NCBI GenBank assembly: GCA_025352695.1 | Contig: JANXSK010000044.1 | Location: 1-64,000 of the forward strand | DNA: 64,000 nt | Reading direction: 5' to 3' | Origin: Ferruginibacter sp. | GTDB taxonomy: Bacteria > Bacteroidota > Bacteroidia > Chitinophagales > Chitinophagaceae | Part shown: positions 10,223 to 19,264 of the stretch, piece after piece | How positions within the stretch are numbered: position 1 is the stretch's first letter | Layout of the letters: each line of letters begins with the position of its first letter | Notes under the pieces: model-generated | Told to the model about the DNA's origin: nothing | The model's input: only the letters and a program-made list of their open reading frames with translations | The model's database searches: none | Made by a program: the position numbers and the translations under genes

Positions 10223-11383
10223 ATGAAAGAAATACAAGATATTATAAAGGCTTTTGATGAAGCACAATTAAAGCAACAGCAAACGGCTTTAGCTACAGTA
10301 GTACATGTAGAAGGTTCCAGCTACAGAAGGCCTGGAGCTAGAATGCTGGTAGGTGAAGATGGTCGTTTAACAGGTGCCATAAGCGGAGGTTGTTTGGAAG
10401 GCGATGCGCTGCGTAAAGCCTTGTTGGCCATGAAGCAGCAAAAACCAATGCTGGTAACCTACGATACCAGTGATGAAGATGATGCCAAACTAGGTATGGG
10501 CCTTGGTTGCAATGGAATCATACAGGTATTGATAGAGCCAATTGATAATTTTGAAAAAAACAATCCCATTCAACTATTAAAATTGATTGTAAGCCAACGT
10601 CAAAAAGCAGTATTGGTTACACTCTTCTCTCTACAAGATAAAAAGGGTATGCAACCGGGTACTTGTATGTTGCTAATAGCGGATAATATAATTGCCTCCG
10701 AAAAACTTCTGCTGAAAGATATTTTGCTCCAACACGCTAAAGAAGTGTTGGATAAGCAGCAATCTTCTTTTATAAATTATATAAATGATCAGCACCAATT
10801 AACTGCATTTATCGAGTTGCTACAACCTGCTATTTCTCTTGTAATAATTGGAGCAGGAAATGATGTATTGCCTTTGATGAAAATGGCTGATATACTTGGG
10901 TGGAAAACAACAGTTGTGGATGGCAGACCCAATTATGCCAACGCAGAACGCTTTGCTAGCGCCTGCCATGTACTGGTATCTAAATCAGAAAATGTGTTGA
11001 GTCAAATTGCTATTGATGCGCAAACAGTTTTTGTACTGATGACCCACAACTATAATTACGACATGGCAATGTTAGCGACTTTATTAAACAGTAATGTTGT
11101 GTATGTTGGTATGTTGGGGCCACGAAAAAAACGCCAACAAATGCTGGATGAATTGGCAGAGAAAGGAATATATTTTACGCAAGCGCAACTTTCAATATTG
11201 CATAGTCCTGTTGGGTTGGATATTGGAGCCGAAACGCCTGAGGAAATTGCTTTATCAATTGTTGCGGAAATTAAAGCAATACTATCTGGAAGAGAAACAT
11301 TGTCGCTAAAAAATAATGTCGCAGTTATTCATTCCCGTTCTGCAGTACAAATAGAAGAAGTTAAAATACATACTCCACAATAA
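10223..11383 (+). CDS. xdhC: XdhC/CoxI family molybdenum cofactor insertion protein
   Basis: The 386-residue protein has an N-terminal XdhC/CoxI domain (EGSSYRRPGARMLVGEDG, GAISGGCLEGD, YDTSDEDDAKLGMGLGCNG) and a C-terminal Rossmann-like XdhC_C domain (VVIIGAGNDVLPLMKMAD, VYVGMLGPRKKRQ, PVGLDIGAETPEEIALSI). In the family it binds the sulfurated Mo cofactor and delivers it to the hydroxylase, here presumably the upstream two-subunit enzyme. The stop codon TAA at 11381-11383 is in the same frame as the following MocA-like gene, so a read-through product would be a direct XdhC-MocA fusion. Confidence 0.93.
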   Translation: MKEIQDIIKAFDEAQLKQQQTALATVVHVEGSSYRRPGARMLVGEDGRLTGAISGGCLEGDALRKALLAMKQQKPMLVTYDTSDEDDAKLGMGLGCNGIIQVLIEPIDNFEKNNPIQLLKLIVSQRQKAVLVTLFSLQDKKGMQPGTCMLLIADNIIASEKLLLKDILLQHAKEVLDKQQSSFINYINDQHQLTAFIELLQPAISLVIIGAGNDVLPLMKMADILGWKTTVVDGRPNYANAERFASACHVLVSKSENVLSQIAIDAQTVFVLMTHNYNYDMAMLATLLNSNVVYVGMLGPRKKRQQMLDELAEKGIYFTQAQLSILHSPVGLDIGAETPEEIALSIVAEIKAILSGRETLSLKNNVAVIHSRSAVQIEEVKIHTPQ

Positions 11384-11395
11384 AATAATCATCTT

Positions 11396-12010
11396 ATTCA
11401 TTTATCTCATAACATCATCAATCATTGCGGCATTATACTGCTGGCTGCCGGAAGCTCAAAACGTTTGGGTAAGCCCAAGCAGTTGTTGAATTATCAGGGC
11501 GAAACCTTGTTACGCCGTATTGTACATGTTAGTGCAACTACAACTGCAAAACCGTTGGTAGTTGTTTTAGGTTCAAATGCGAATTTATTAATTACAGAAA
11601 TTGAGGAGGCTAAAGTAAGTATAGTAATCAATAAGGAGTATAAAACAGGAATGGCCTCTTCTATCATTACAGGATTAAAATATTTGAAAGAAAAAAATCC
11701 TTTAACAGACGGCGTAATTATTTTAATGTGCGATCAGCCATTTGTCAGTACAGCCTTACTGAACAATTTGATGCTTACGCAACAGCAAACAGGTAAACCA
11801 ATTGTTGCCAGCAGCTATGGCGATACAATGGGTACGCCTGCATTGTTTCATAAATGCATTTTCAAAAAATTATTATTGTTACAGGGTGATACCGGTGCCC
11901 GAAAAATTATTCAGCAACATCTAAGTAAAGTTGTAACAGTACCATTTGAAAAAGGTACTGTTGATATTGATACGCAGGAGGATTATGAAAAATTTATTGA
12001 AAATCGATAG
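11396..12010 (+). CDS. MocA-like Mo-cofactor nucleotidyltransferase, start codon unclear
   Basis: The protein carries the NTP-transferase signature GIILLAAGSSKRLGKPKQLL encoded at 11429-11488, with MCDQPFVS for metal binding and a GTPALF motif, as in MocA/MobA-like CTP or GTP:molybdopterin transferases. It would add a nucleotide to the Mo cofactor used by the upstream hydroxylase. There is no ATG, GTG or TTG between the XdhC stop (11381-11383) and this motif; the first TTG, at 11465, would delete it. The start given here is an ATT; CTG at 11438 is another option, as is read-through from xdhC, since both are in the same frame. Confidence 0.8.
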   Translation: MHLSHNIINHCGIILLAAGSSKRLGKPKQLLNYQGETLLRRIVHVSATTTAKPLVVVLGSNANLLITEIEEAKVSIVINKEYKTGMASSIITGLKYLKEKNPLTDGVIILMCDQPFVSTALLNNLMLTQQQTGKPIVASSYGDTMGTPALFHKCIFKKLLLLQGDTGARKIIQQHLSKVVTVPFEKGTVDIDTQEDYEKFIENR

Positions 12011-12141
12011 TTTAAATAGTTAGACCCCGTAATTTAGCCACACCTTTTTACCATCATTTTTTTCTTATTCATCTAAAAAGAAGGCTTAGCGTTCCTTTGA
12101 CATTAGTGAAAATATTTTTTTCGTTAAAGCTTATAAAGTTA

Positions 12142-12990
12142 CTAATCCGGGTACGTTGTTTTCTTAAAAGTAGTTGGATTTTCTCCGGTAAATTTTTTAA
12201 ATGTTTTATTAAAGTGAGAAAGATTTTCAAAACCACTTTTGTAACAGGCTTCGGTAACAGATTTTTTTTGTAGCAATAATTTCTTTGCCTGGTTAATACG
12301 GTATTGGTTAAGAAAGTCAGTAAAAGTAAGGTGGGTTGATTTTTTAAAATACCTGCAAAAGGCAGCAGTAGTTAAATTTGAAAATACAGCAACTTCATTT
12401 ACATTAATTGAATGGTGGTAATGTGTTTCTACAAAGTGATAAATTTTATGAAGTCGCTGCTGTTCCTTTAATACTGAAATGTGGGTAATTGGTCTTGTTT
12501 TCAGGTCAATGGTTTCTTTACTTTCTGCAAGTAGTTGAAACACCTGTAACAGGGTAATGAGCTGATCGAAATTTGATAAAGCAGTAAGCTGTTTTAATTT
12601 TTCACCAGCAAGTATTTTAGTTGCTCCGTAAAAAGCCAGTCCTGTTTTTGCTCGTTCAAATAAATCATTGATTTGGGTAATTTCCGGCAATCCAAAAAAA
12701 GTAACTCCCAAAAAATGTTCTTTCATTTGTACCACTACTGTTTCTACAATTGTCTTAACGCCAAAATCGAAATTCAGGTGCGGTATATTGGGCCCTATTA
12801 AAGCCAGGTCGCTGCCTTCATATTTTGAAATGTGATCACCAATATGCCTTATCCCGCTTTTAGCTTCTACATAAACAATTTCATATTCTGGATGAAAATG
12901 CCAATAGAATAAATCATTCAGATTTGGGGTAAGCAGTATCTTAAATGAACTGTTTTCATCCGATTGTATGGCTTCTAATTTTACCTTCAT
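12142..12990 (-). CDS. AraC-family regulator with cupin sensory domain
   Basis: This 282-residue protein has an N-terminal cupin-like ligand domain (FYWHFHPEYEIVYVE around residues 28-42). A C-terminal pair of helix-turn-helix motifs occupies about 180-282: VNEVAVFSNLTTAAFCRYFK, then ACYKSGFENLSHFNKTFKKF ending in a TGENPTTF tail typical of AraC/XylS regulators. It is transcribed divergently from the phytanoyl-CoA-dioxygenase-like gene across a 367-bp gap, so that gene and the following aldo/keto reductase are the natural candidate targets. Confidence 0.88.
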   Translation of the reverse strand: MKVKLEAIQSDENSSFKILLTPNLNDLFYWHFHPEYEIVYVEAKSGIRHIGDHISKYEGSDLALIGPNIPHLNFDFGVKTIVETVVVQMKEHFLGVTFFGLPEITQINDLFERAKTGLAFYGATKILAGEKLKQLTALSNFDQLITLLQVFQLLAESKETIDLKTRPITHISVLKEQQRLHKIYHFVETHYHHSINVNEVAVFSNLTTAAFCRYFKKSTHLTFTDFLNQYRINQAKKLLLQKKSVTEACYKSGFENLSHFNKTFKKFTGENPTTFKKTTYPD

Positions 12991-13357
12991 TTGTTGAAAT
13001 TTAAAACGGAGAAAATACCTTTATCTCGTTGAATATACTTTCTTTCTTCAAATTTTATAAAAAATATCAATACAGATCAAATACTGGCTATTATACATGT
13101 AGAAGTAGGGTGGTAAGATAACTATTTTTGATCTGTCATTTAATAAAGGCTTTGTATATAAATCAGAAAATAGTAAGCAGGAATGAAACAGATAACCAGC
13201 CTCTAATAAAGAAATTTTTTTTCTGCAACAATGCCATTTAATAAAACCAATGATATAAAATTCTATATTAAAATAACTGAAAATTGCTGCCGCATATAGT
13301 ATCTGCAATGCGCTGCAACACGATTCGGTTTAACTTTAAACAATTAAAAATTGCTAT
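12991..13357. other. divergent intergenic region between araC-like and phyH-like genes
   Basis: The region is very AT-rich and carries the promoters of both divergent genes. No clear TAnnTTTG box, palindrome or RNA was identified. A short open frame on the minus strand (13048-13308) lacks recognisable protein features and is not called. Confidence 0.4.
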
Positions 13358-14329
13358 ATGGAACAAAAAACTATGACACCTGCTATGGCAACCACTAATG
13401 CACACAAAGATATACCAGGCAATCCCTCTACTGCAAAAAGTAGTACTACTAAACTCAACGATCGCAGCAATGGAAAACCTCTGCGTGTGCTGAGTGAATC
13501 CGACTGGCAATGCTGGATAACCAATGGTTACATTGTTATAAAAAATGCAGTACCTCATGAACAGGCAAAAGCAACTGCTGATTTTTTATGGGAGTTTGAA
13601 GAGAAAGATCCTGCTGATGCTGAAACATGGTATGCGCCACCACGTGCTGAAATGCAAATGAAAGAACTGACCAACACCGGAATGGTAGAAGTGTACAATA
13701 ACCAACATCTTTGGAACAACCGGCAAATGCAAAAAGTGTATGCTGCATTTGCGGATATTTGGGGAACAGAAAAATTATGGGTTACCATAGATAGGGCCAA
13801 CTTAAACTTTCCCATTCGCCCTGGTTTTGAGTACAAAGGTTTTATTCACTGGGATTATGATCCCGAAACAAAACCTGTGAATGTACAAGGGGTACTGGCG
13901 CTTGCTGACCAGGATGATGTTAATATGGGTGGTTTTCAATGCTTACCCGAATTGTTTCGCACCTATGATACATGGAAGCTTACACAACCGGAAGATCGTA
14001 ACCGATTTAAACCAGACATTACAGGTTTTGAAACGGAAAAAGTAAAAATGGAAGCAGGAGATCTGCTAATATTTAACAGCCTTCAACCACATGGAATAAG
14101 GCCAAATATTAGCGAAAATAAAGTACGCATTGCGCAATATATTTCGATGATGCCGGCAGAGGAAGATAACGAGGAATTGCGTCAGTGGCGCATTACTTCC
14201 TGGAAAGACAGAGTTGCTCCCGAAGGTTATGCTTTTCCCGGTGATCCCCGTAAATGGGAACAAACAAATTATGATACTGCTGAATTAAATGAGCTTGGAA
14301 AAAAATTATTGGGATTGGAAAAATGGTAA
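13358..14329 (+). CDS. phytanoyl-CoA dioxygenase (PhyH) family Fe(II)/2-oxoglutarate oxygenase
   Basis: The 323-residue protein shows the double-stranded beta-helix ligand set of non-haem Fe(II)/2-oxoglutarate dioxygenases: HWDYDPET (His164, Asp166), a distal PHGIRP (His245) and an Arg in NKVRIAQY (Arg257) for 2-oxoglutarate. An N-terminal 40-residue Ser/Thr-rich tail is unusual and probably disordered. The substrate is unknown; PhyH relatives hydroxylate lipids, amino acids or secondary metabolites. The gene is followed 93 bp later by an aldo/keto reductase on the same strand, so the two may act on the same compound. Confidence 0.85.
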   Translation: MEQKTMTPAMATTNAHKDIPGNPSTAKSSTTKLNDRSNGKPLRVLSESDWQCWITNGYIVIKNAVPHEQAKATADFLWEFEEKDPADAETWYAPPRAEMQMKELTNTGMVEVYNNQHLWNNRQMQKVYAAFADIWGTEKLWVTIDRANLNFPIRPGFEYKGFIHWDYDPETKPVNVQGVLALADQDDVNMGGFQCLPELFRTYDTWKLTQPEDRNRFKPDITGFETEKVKMEAGDLLIFNSLQPHGIRPNISENKVRIAQYISMMPAEEDNEELRQWRITSWKDRVAPEGYAFPGDPRKWEQTNYDTAELNELGKKLLGLEKW

Positions 14330-14422
14330 GGCTGGAAGACGAAATTTTTTATGAACAGGAAAACAAAATTCGATTTAAATAATATTTATATTGTATGCTA
14401 AAACTTCAAAAAAAATAATGCG

Positions 14423-15241
14423 ATGAATAAACAACCATATACCAAACTCAGCAATGGTATTGAAATGCCCTTGCTGGGTTTGGGCGTTTACAATATGCAC
14501 GGCAATGAAGCCGAACAAGCTGTACTGGATTCACTTGAAATTGGTTACCGTCTAATTGATACGGCATCGCTGTACAACAACGAAACGGAAATTGGAAATG
14601 CAGTAAAAAAAAGTTCTTTACCTCGGGATCAAATTTTTGTAACCACAAAAGTTGCCACTAACGATCAGGGTTATGAAAGTACGTTAAGGGCTTATGATGC
14701 CAGTCTAAAAAAGCTACAAATGGATTATGTTGATATGTACCTGGTGCACTGGCCTATTAAAGCCAAACGTAAAGATACCTGGCTGGCCCTGGAAAAATTG
14801 TATGCTGATAAAAGAGTAAAAGCTATTGGTGTTGCCAATTATTTAATTCCCTTTTTGGAGGAGTTAAAAACGTATGCATCGGTTATGCCAGTACTGAATC
14901 AAGTTGAATTTACACCCTGGCTTTTTCAAAAAGATTTATTAGATTATTGCGTTGAAAGAGATATTCAATTGCAATCATATTCTCCTATTACAAGAGGACA
15001 AAAATTTAATGATCCTCGGCTGGTAAAATTGTGTGATAAGTATGGCAAATCACCTGCACAAATTATTTTAAGATGGAACATAGAGCACGGCATTTCTACC
15101 ATCCCTAAATCGGCTAACAAAATCAGGTTGCAGCAAAACTTTGATATGCTAAATTTTTCTTTAACAAAAGAAGACGTTGCTTTAATTGACAGCTTTGATG
15201 AGCAATTCAGAATATGCGATAATCCGATGGATTTACTTTAA
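14423..15241 (+). CDS. aldo/keto reductase
   Basis: The 272-residue protein has the standard aldo/keto reductase TIM-barrel features: MPLLGLGVYNM near the start, catalytic tetrad Asp46, Tyr51, Lys76 and His109 (YRLIDTASLYNNE, VTTKV, LVHWP), and the NADPH-binding IPKSANKIRLQQNFD near the C-terminus. It reduces aldehydes or ketones with NADPH, in the cytosol. It lies in the same direction as the PhyH-like gene and ends 4 bp before the convergent universal stress gene. Confidence 0.93.
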   Translation: MNKQPYTKLSNGIEMPLLGLGVYNMHGNEAEQAVLDSLEIGYRLIDTASLYNNETEIGNAVKKSSLPRDQIFVTTKVATNDQGYESTLRAYDASLKKLQMDYVDMYLVHWPIKAKRKDTWLALEKLYADKRVKAIGVANYLIPFLEELKTYASVMPVLNQVEFTPWLFQKDLLDYCVERDIQLQSYSPITRGQKFNDPRLVKLCDKYGKSPAQIILRWNIEHGISTIPKSANKIRLQQNFDMLNFSLTKEDVALIDSFDEQFRICDNPMDLL

Positions 15242-15245
15242 TTTT

Positions 15246-16028
15246 TTATTCATGTACAGCTAATACTGGGACATTACTATGATAAATTAATTTTTTGGTA
15301 TGCTGTGTTTTAAACAACCTTTCAAAGAAATTATGGTACTTTGGCGCAATAATAATTAAGTCAATATTTTTATCTTTTACAAATACTTCGACTGATTCAT
15401 GAAAATCATATAGCCTCATGAAATAAAATTCAGGATTAAATTCAGAAAGCAATTCCTCCATTTTATCTCTTTCTTTTTTAAAATCTTGAGTTACTGAAAT
15501 GTAATGTTCACTATTGATATTTAATATATGCAGGGAAGGTTTAAAAAGATGTAACACTCTTTTTAAGGTAATTAATGTAGGCGTATCCTCTACAGATTTA
15601 AGTTCTGATGTAATTAAAGCATTCGAAATGCTTTTATAAACGGCATCTTCAGGAACAATTAATACCGGACACACTTCCTTTTCACTAAACTTAAGGGTAT
15701 TGCTTCCTGAAAAACGTTGTTCCATTGATGTTTTGCCTGTAAGACCCATTACAATCATAAAAGCACCTTTTACATGGGCAAAAGCTGCAAGACTATCGAT
15801 GAAATTATCACCGGATTCAAGTTCTGTTTCAATTGAATTTAAATAGCTGCTTAACTCTTGTTTCAAGCTATCTAAATAATTTTTAGCCATTATGGTATCT
15901 TCTCCATCCTGATAAAAATGATATAATATAATATTTACATCTATTTTGTCTTTATACATATTTGCTGCGTAGTGAGCAGCATTAAAAGAAGTCTGGGAAA
16001 AATCTAGGGGAACAATTACATTCAGCAT
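15246..16028 (-). CDS. tandem UspA-domain universal stress protein
   Basis: This 260-residue protein consists of two UspA-like domains. The first ends with the ATP-binding motif G-2X-G-9X-G-S (MGLTGKTSMEQRFSGSN, about residues 94-110) and VCPVLIVPED. The second is degenerate and ends with KLIYHSNVPVLAVHE. Such proteins bind ATP and help survival in starvation or low oxygen. It is convergent with the aldo/keto reductase. A clear terminator is not visible in the 4-bp gap. Confidence 0.92.
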   Translation of the reverse strand: MLNVIVPLDFSQTSFNAAHYAANMYKDKIDVNIILYHFYQDGEDTIMAKNYLDSLKQELSSYLNSIETELESGDNFIDSLAAFAHVKGAFMIVMGLTGKTSMEQRFSGSNTLKFSEKEVCPVLIVPEDAVYKSISNALITSELKSVEDTPTLITLKRVLHLFKPSLHILNINSEHYISVTQDFKKERDKMEELLSEFNPEFYFMRLYDFHESVEVFVKDKNIDLIIIAPKYHNFFERLFKTQHTKKLIYHSNVPVLAVHE

Positions 16029-16607
16029 TAATAAAAAATTTTATACAAAATAGATAAAAAAATAAATATTACAATTTTTATTTAACATTTTAAAACGCTA
16101 TCGATTGAATATTGTTTTAGTAATTAGCACTAATTTAAAAATCAGGAGATTTTTTTAATGACATTAAGAGTCTACACTTCAATAACCAGTTTCAAGTACT
16201 TGTAGCTGGTCATACAAATCAAATAATATTCCAGTGTACTTTAACCGCAAATGGTAAATTCATTCAGTTGGAAAGCATCAATAGTTTTCATGTTATTAAT
16301 CATAAATAGTTTAACCGTTCATTTTGGTTTGCATGGATAATTTTGTGGGGAATAATTTCAATAATTTATAAGTTGCAGGTGCAATTATATACATCGATAA
16401 ATACCGTTAATGTTGATTAATGCACAAGTCGGGTAATACTATTTGGGTATAATTTTTTGGTAAAGAATATTTTAATAAAGAAAATAACTAAAGTTATTCA
16501 GGATTTTAAATGCCGCGTTGTTAATGACATGGCGAGTTTAAAATAAGCGTTGCCTATTTGTTTATTTCCTTTTAATAGGTTGAATGGATAATCTTAAAAA
16601 GCTACAT
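16029..16607. other. long AT-rich intergenic region
   Basis: About 580 bp with no open frame of note, no tRNA and no recognisable riboswitch. It carries the promoter of the minus-strand stress gene at its left end. I see no other supported feature. Confidence 0.4.
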
Positions 16608-16640
16608 AAAAAAAGGTCGGAATTTCTCTGACCTTTTTTT
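16608..16640. terminator. Rho-independent terminator, bidirectional
   Basis: An inverted repeat with arms aaaaaaaggtc and gaccttttttt surrounds an 11-nt loop. The flanking A and T runs make it usable from either strand. It lies 20 bp beyond the 3' end of the minus-strand T9SS protein gene. Confidence 0.75.
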
Positions 16641-16660
16641 ATTAAAAAATATTTTATTAA

Positions 16661-17812
16661 TTATTCAATAACCAGCTTTTGGTAACTAAAATTTTTCCCA
16701 TCATTAAATCTTACATAATACAATCCTGAAGCAAGGGTAGAAATATTTACACTTGCAGTATTTGTTCTGGTACGGATAGATAAAACCTGCTTACCGCTTG
16801 AATTAAAAATTGTTAATACACCAGGTTGTGTTAAACCTTGAATGCTTACAATATTTTTAGCCGGATTGGGTGATAATTTTAATGTTTGTTGCAATGAATT
16901 TTTCACAGAAACTATGTTGCTGTAAGAAAATTTGCCATCAATATCTACCATTTTCAACCTGTAAAAATAGTTATCTGAGTTGCCTCTGGTATTTTTATCA
17001 ATATAAGTATAGTAATTTTTGCCTGCCGGTATAGTGGCAATTGTAGTGAAACTAGTGCCGTTATTGCTACGCTCCAATTGGTAATTTACAAGATTTAATT
17101 CTGCCGTTGTTTTCCAATTAATATTTACATTGTTGCCATCTGCATTTCCAATAAAAGATAGTAAAGTTACTGGCAACACGATGCCTTTAAAAATTGCGAT
17201 ATCATCAAAGTAAACATTTATTTCCGGTGTATTGGTAAAGAGCTGGGTTTGTAAACGGATACTTATTTTCCGGGTGCCTGTGGGCGCTTTTCTGGTGTTA
17301 CTGTAAAAAATCCAGGAAGGGTCAAGAGCTAATGCATTTGATTGCCAGCTGCTAGTATAACTTGTGCCCAATATAACATTGGAGGCATCTAAATAATCTA
17401 CAATAAACCGTCCCTGGTCTGTTTCTCCATTCGCAGGTGTTTGTATATAGCCGCTAAAAGTATATTGAATTTTACCTAAATCAATATTTGCAGCATCTGT
17501 TGCTACATTAATATCCTGTTTTAATTCAAATGGCCCTTGGTTAGCAACACTGCAACCAGAAAAAAAAGTAGTTCCTCCGGCCATCCCACTGGTATGGTCA
17601 AATGGATAAAGTGCAGGGTTGCCATCAGGAATCATCGTCCAGTTGCTGTAACTATTTGTAGGCGCAACGGCACATGTAGTAGCACCAGCAGTAACAATTA
17701 TCCAACCTGTTCCTCTAGGTAAACTTTCTGCATCTGAATTGACTATTAAGTTTTGTGCCGAAACAGATAAGGTACCAATTACGCATAGCAAAGCGTGTAA
17801 GATTTTTAGCAT
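16661..17812 (-). CDS. T9SS-exported protein with C-terminal sorting domain
   Basis: From ATG at 17812 the protein has a signal peptide (MLKILHALLCVIGTLSVSAQ); the longer in-frame start at 17845 would put a charged stretch in front of it. The middle carries a carbohydrate-binding-like jelly-roll layout (FSGYIQTPANGETDQGRF, INVYFDDIAIFKG). It is followed by a fibronectin-like segment (INWKTTAELNLVNYQLERS) and a type A T9SS sorting domain (LSPNPAKNIVSIQ to SYQKLVIE). It should be exported across the outer membrane. No catalytic domain was recognised, so it is probably an adhesive or binding protein. Confidence 0.85.
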   Translation of the reverse strand: MLKILHALLCVIGTLSVSAQNLIVNSDAESLPRGTGWIIVTAGATTCAVAPTNSYSNWTMIPDGNPALYPFDHTSGMAGGTTFFSGCSVANQGPFELKQDINVATDAANIDLGKIQYTFSGYIQTPANGETDQGRFIVDYLDASNVILGTSYTSSWQSNALALDPSWIFYSNTRKAPTGTRKISIRLQTQLFTNTPEINVYFDDIAIFKGIVLPVTLLSFIGNADGNNVNINWKTTAELNLVNYQLERSNNGTSFTTIATIPAGKNYYTYIDKNTRGNSDNYFYRLKMVDIDGKFSYSNIVSVKNSLQQTLKLSPNPAKNIVSIQGLTQPGVLTIFNSSGKQVLSIRTRTNTASVNISTLASGLYYVRFNDGKNFSYQKLVIE

Positions 17813-18129
17813 GGTCCAATTTTTTTCAAATATAAATAAAAACAACGCAGTAGAAAAATACGACCTAGATAAAAATTGATTTTCTGCTTCTTTAGCTTAT
17901 TAATTTTTTGCTTGGTTATTAACGGGTAGTTAAAATAAATTTTTTACTGATTTTTTTGAGTTTCCAAATTTTTCATTTCTTATTAATTTACAGTTAATGA
18001 ATGCTTGTATTGTTATTTTATAATTTTACTGAGTATTTATAAAATTATTATTACCCAGATTTTATTTTACATAAATAGTTATTAGTTTTTATTCTTAAAT
18101 TGGCTTTCAAAGTCAAAAAAATAAATCAA
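17813..18129. other. divergent intergenic region
   Basis: AT-rich gap between the minus-strand T9SS protein and the plus-strand DUF1080 protein. Nothing beyond general promoter-like AT content was seen. Confidence 0.35.
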
Positions 18130-19110
18130 ATGAAAAAAACGCATTGTATTGCGCTGCAGTCTATCTGCAGTAAAGTATGTTTACAATTTGTATGCTTGTT
18201 ATTTGTTGTATCCGCTTCAAAAGCAAACAGTAATTCAATCAAAAATTTTGCTGATCCTGCTATTGAAGGAAGATGGGATTTAACCATTGATATGGAAGGA
18301 AAAGAAGTGCCTTCCTGGCTGGAAGTCAGTCATTCAGGATTACATACACTTGTTGGTCATTTTGTTGGTGCAGGTGGAAGTGCCCGTCCGATATCAAAGG
18401 TTAATTTTAAAGATGGTAAAATTAGCTTTACGCTGCCGCCACAATGGGAGCCGGAAGATAAAGACATTGTGGTAGAAGGCACTTTACAAGGTGGTAACTT
18501 AAGCGGTACGATAACCGGCAGTGACGGAAAAACACATAACTGGACCGGCACAAGAGCACCATCTTTAAAAAGACAAAAGCAACCTGTGTGGGGAAAACAA
18601 ATAAAACTTTTTAGTGGTATTGACCTTAAAGGTTGGCACGCAATGGGAAAAAACCAATGGGTTGCCAAGGAAGGAATTTTACAAAGCCCACGTCCGGGAT
18701 CTAATTTAGTAACAGATCAAACTTTTAACGACTTTAAACTCCATATTGAATTTCGTTATCCCAAAGAAAGTAACAGCGGGGTTTACCTGCGTGGAAGGTA
18801 CGAAGTGCAGGTTGCTGATAATAAAGGATTAGAACCTTTAAAAGACTATTTTGGTGCAATTTATGGCTTTATAGCTCCCAATGAAATGGTGGCAAAAGAT
18901 GCAGGACAATGGCAAACCTATGACATTACATTAGTGGGTAGGTTGGTTACTGTTGTTGCAAATGGCAAAACCATTATTTGTGAACAGGAAATACCTGGAA
19001 TAACTGGAGGTGCTATCAATAGTAGAGAAGGTGAACCTGGTCCTATATTTTTACAGGGAGATCATGGAACAATTGAGTACCGTAATATTTTAATAACGCC
19101 AGGTAAATAG
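18130..19110 (+). CDS. exported DUF1080 (3-keto-disaccharide hydrolase-like) protein
   Basis: From ATG at 18130 (MKKTHCIALQ) the protein has an N-terminal signal. A first beta-rich domain (IEGRWDLTIDMEGKEVPSWL to ITGSDGKTHNWTGTRAP) is followed by a DUF1080 domain from about residue 155: KLFSGIDLKGWHAMG, FRYPKESNSGVYLRGRYEVQ and PGPIFLQGDHGTIEYRNI. Characterised DUF1080 members hydrolyse 3-keto-glycosides in the periplasm. A TTG start 30 bp upstream was rejected because ATG better fits the signal peptide. A strong terminator follows. Confidence 0.88.
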   Translation: MKKTHCIALQSICSKVCLQFVCLLFVVSASKANSNSIKNFADPAIEGRWDLTIDMEGKEVPSWLEVSHSGLHTLVGHFVGAGGSARPISKVNFKDGKISFTLPPQWEPEDKDIVVEGTLQGGNLSGTITGSDGKTHNWTGTRAPSLKRQKQPVWGKQIKLFSGIDLKGWHAMGKNQWVAKEGILQSPRPGSNLVTDQTFNDFKLHIEFRYPKESNSGVYLRGRYEVQVADNKGLEPLKDYFGAIYGFIAPNEMVAKDAGQWQTYDITLVGRLVTVVANGKTIICEQEIPGITGGAINSREGEPGPIFLQGDHGTIEYRNILITPGK

Positions 19111-19164
19111 TTTATAAAAAAGTATTTTAATATGCCTTGATAAAGGTGTTGATTTTTTATTTTT

Positions 19165-19200
19165 CAATGGCCGGTTTAATTACCGGCCATTGATTTTTTA
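19165..19200. terminator. Rho-independent terminator, bidirectional
   Basis: A perfect 11-bp inverted repeat, caatggccggt / accggccattg, with a 6-nt loop (ttaatt) is followed by a T-rich run and preceded by gattttttattttt. It sits between the convergent DUF1080 gene and the minus-strand hypothetical gene and can serve both. Confidence 0.85.
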
Positions 19201-19264
19201 TTTTGCGAAGCAATATCTGTAGCCAATCAAAAGGGTTTAAAATTAAAAGAATAAAATTTAATAT

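Noticed and set aside
11465-12010. TTG at 11465 as the start of the MocA-like gene
   Set aside because: It would remove the nucleotide-binding LAAGSSKRLG motif, which is encoded in frame just upstream.
13048-13308. Minus-strand open frame of 86 codons in the gap between araC-like and phyH-like genes
   Set aside because: Composition is low complexity and AT-driven, no motif or ribosome-binding context supports it.
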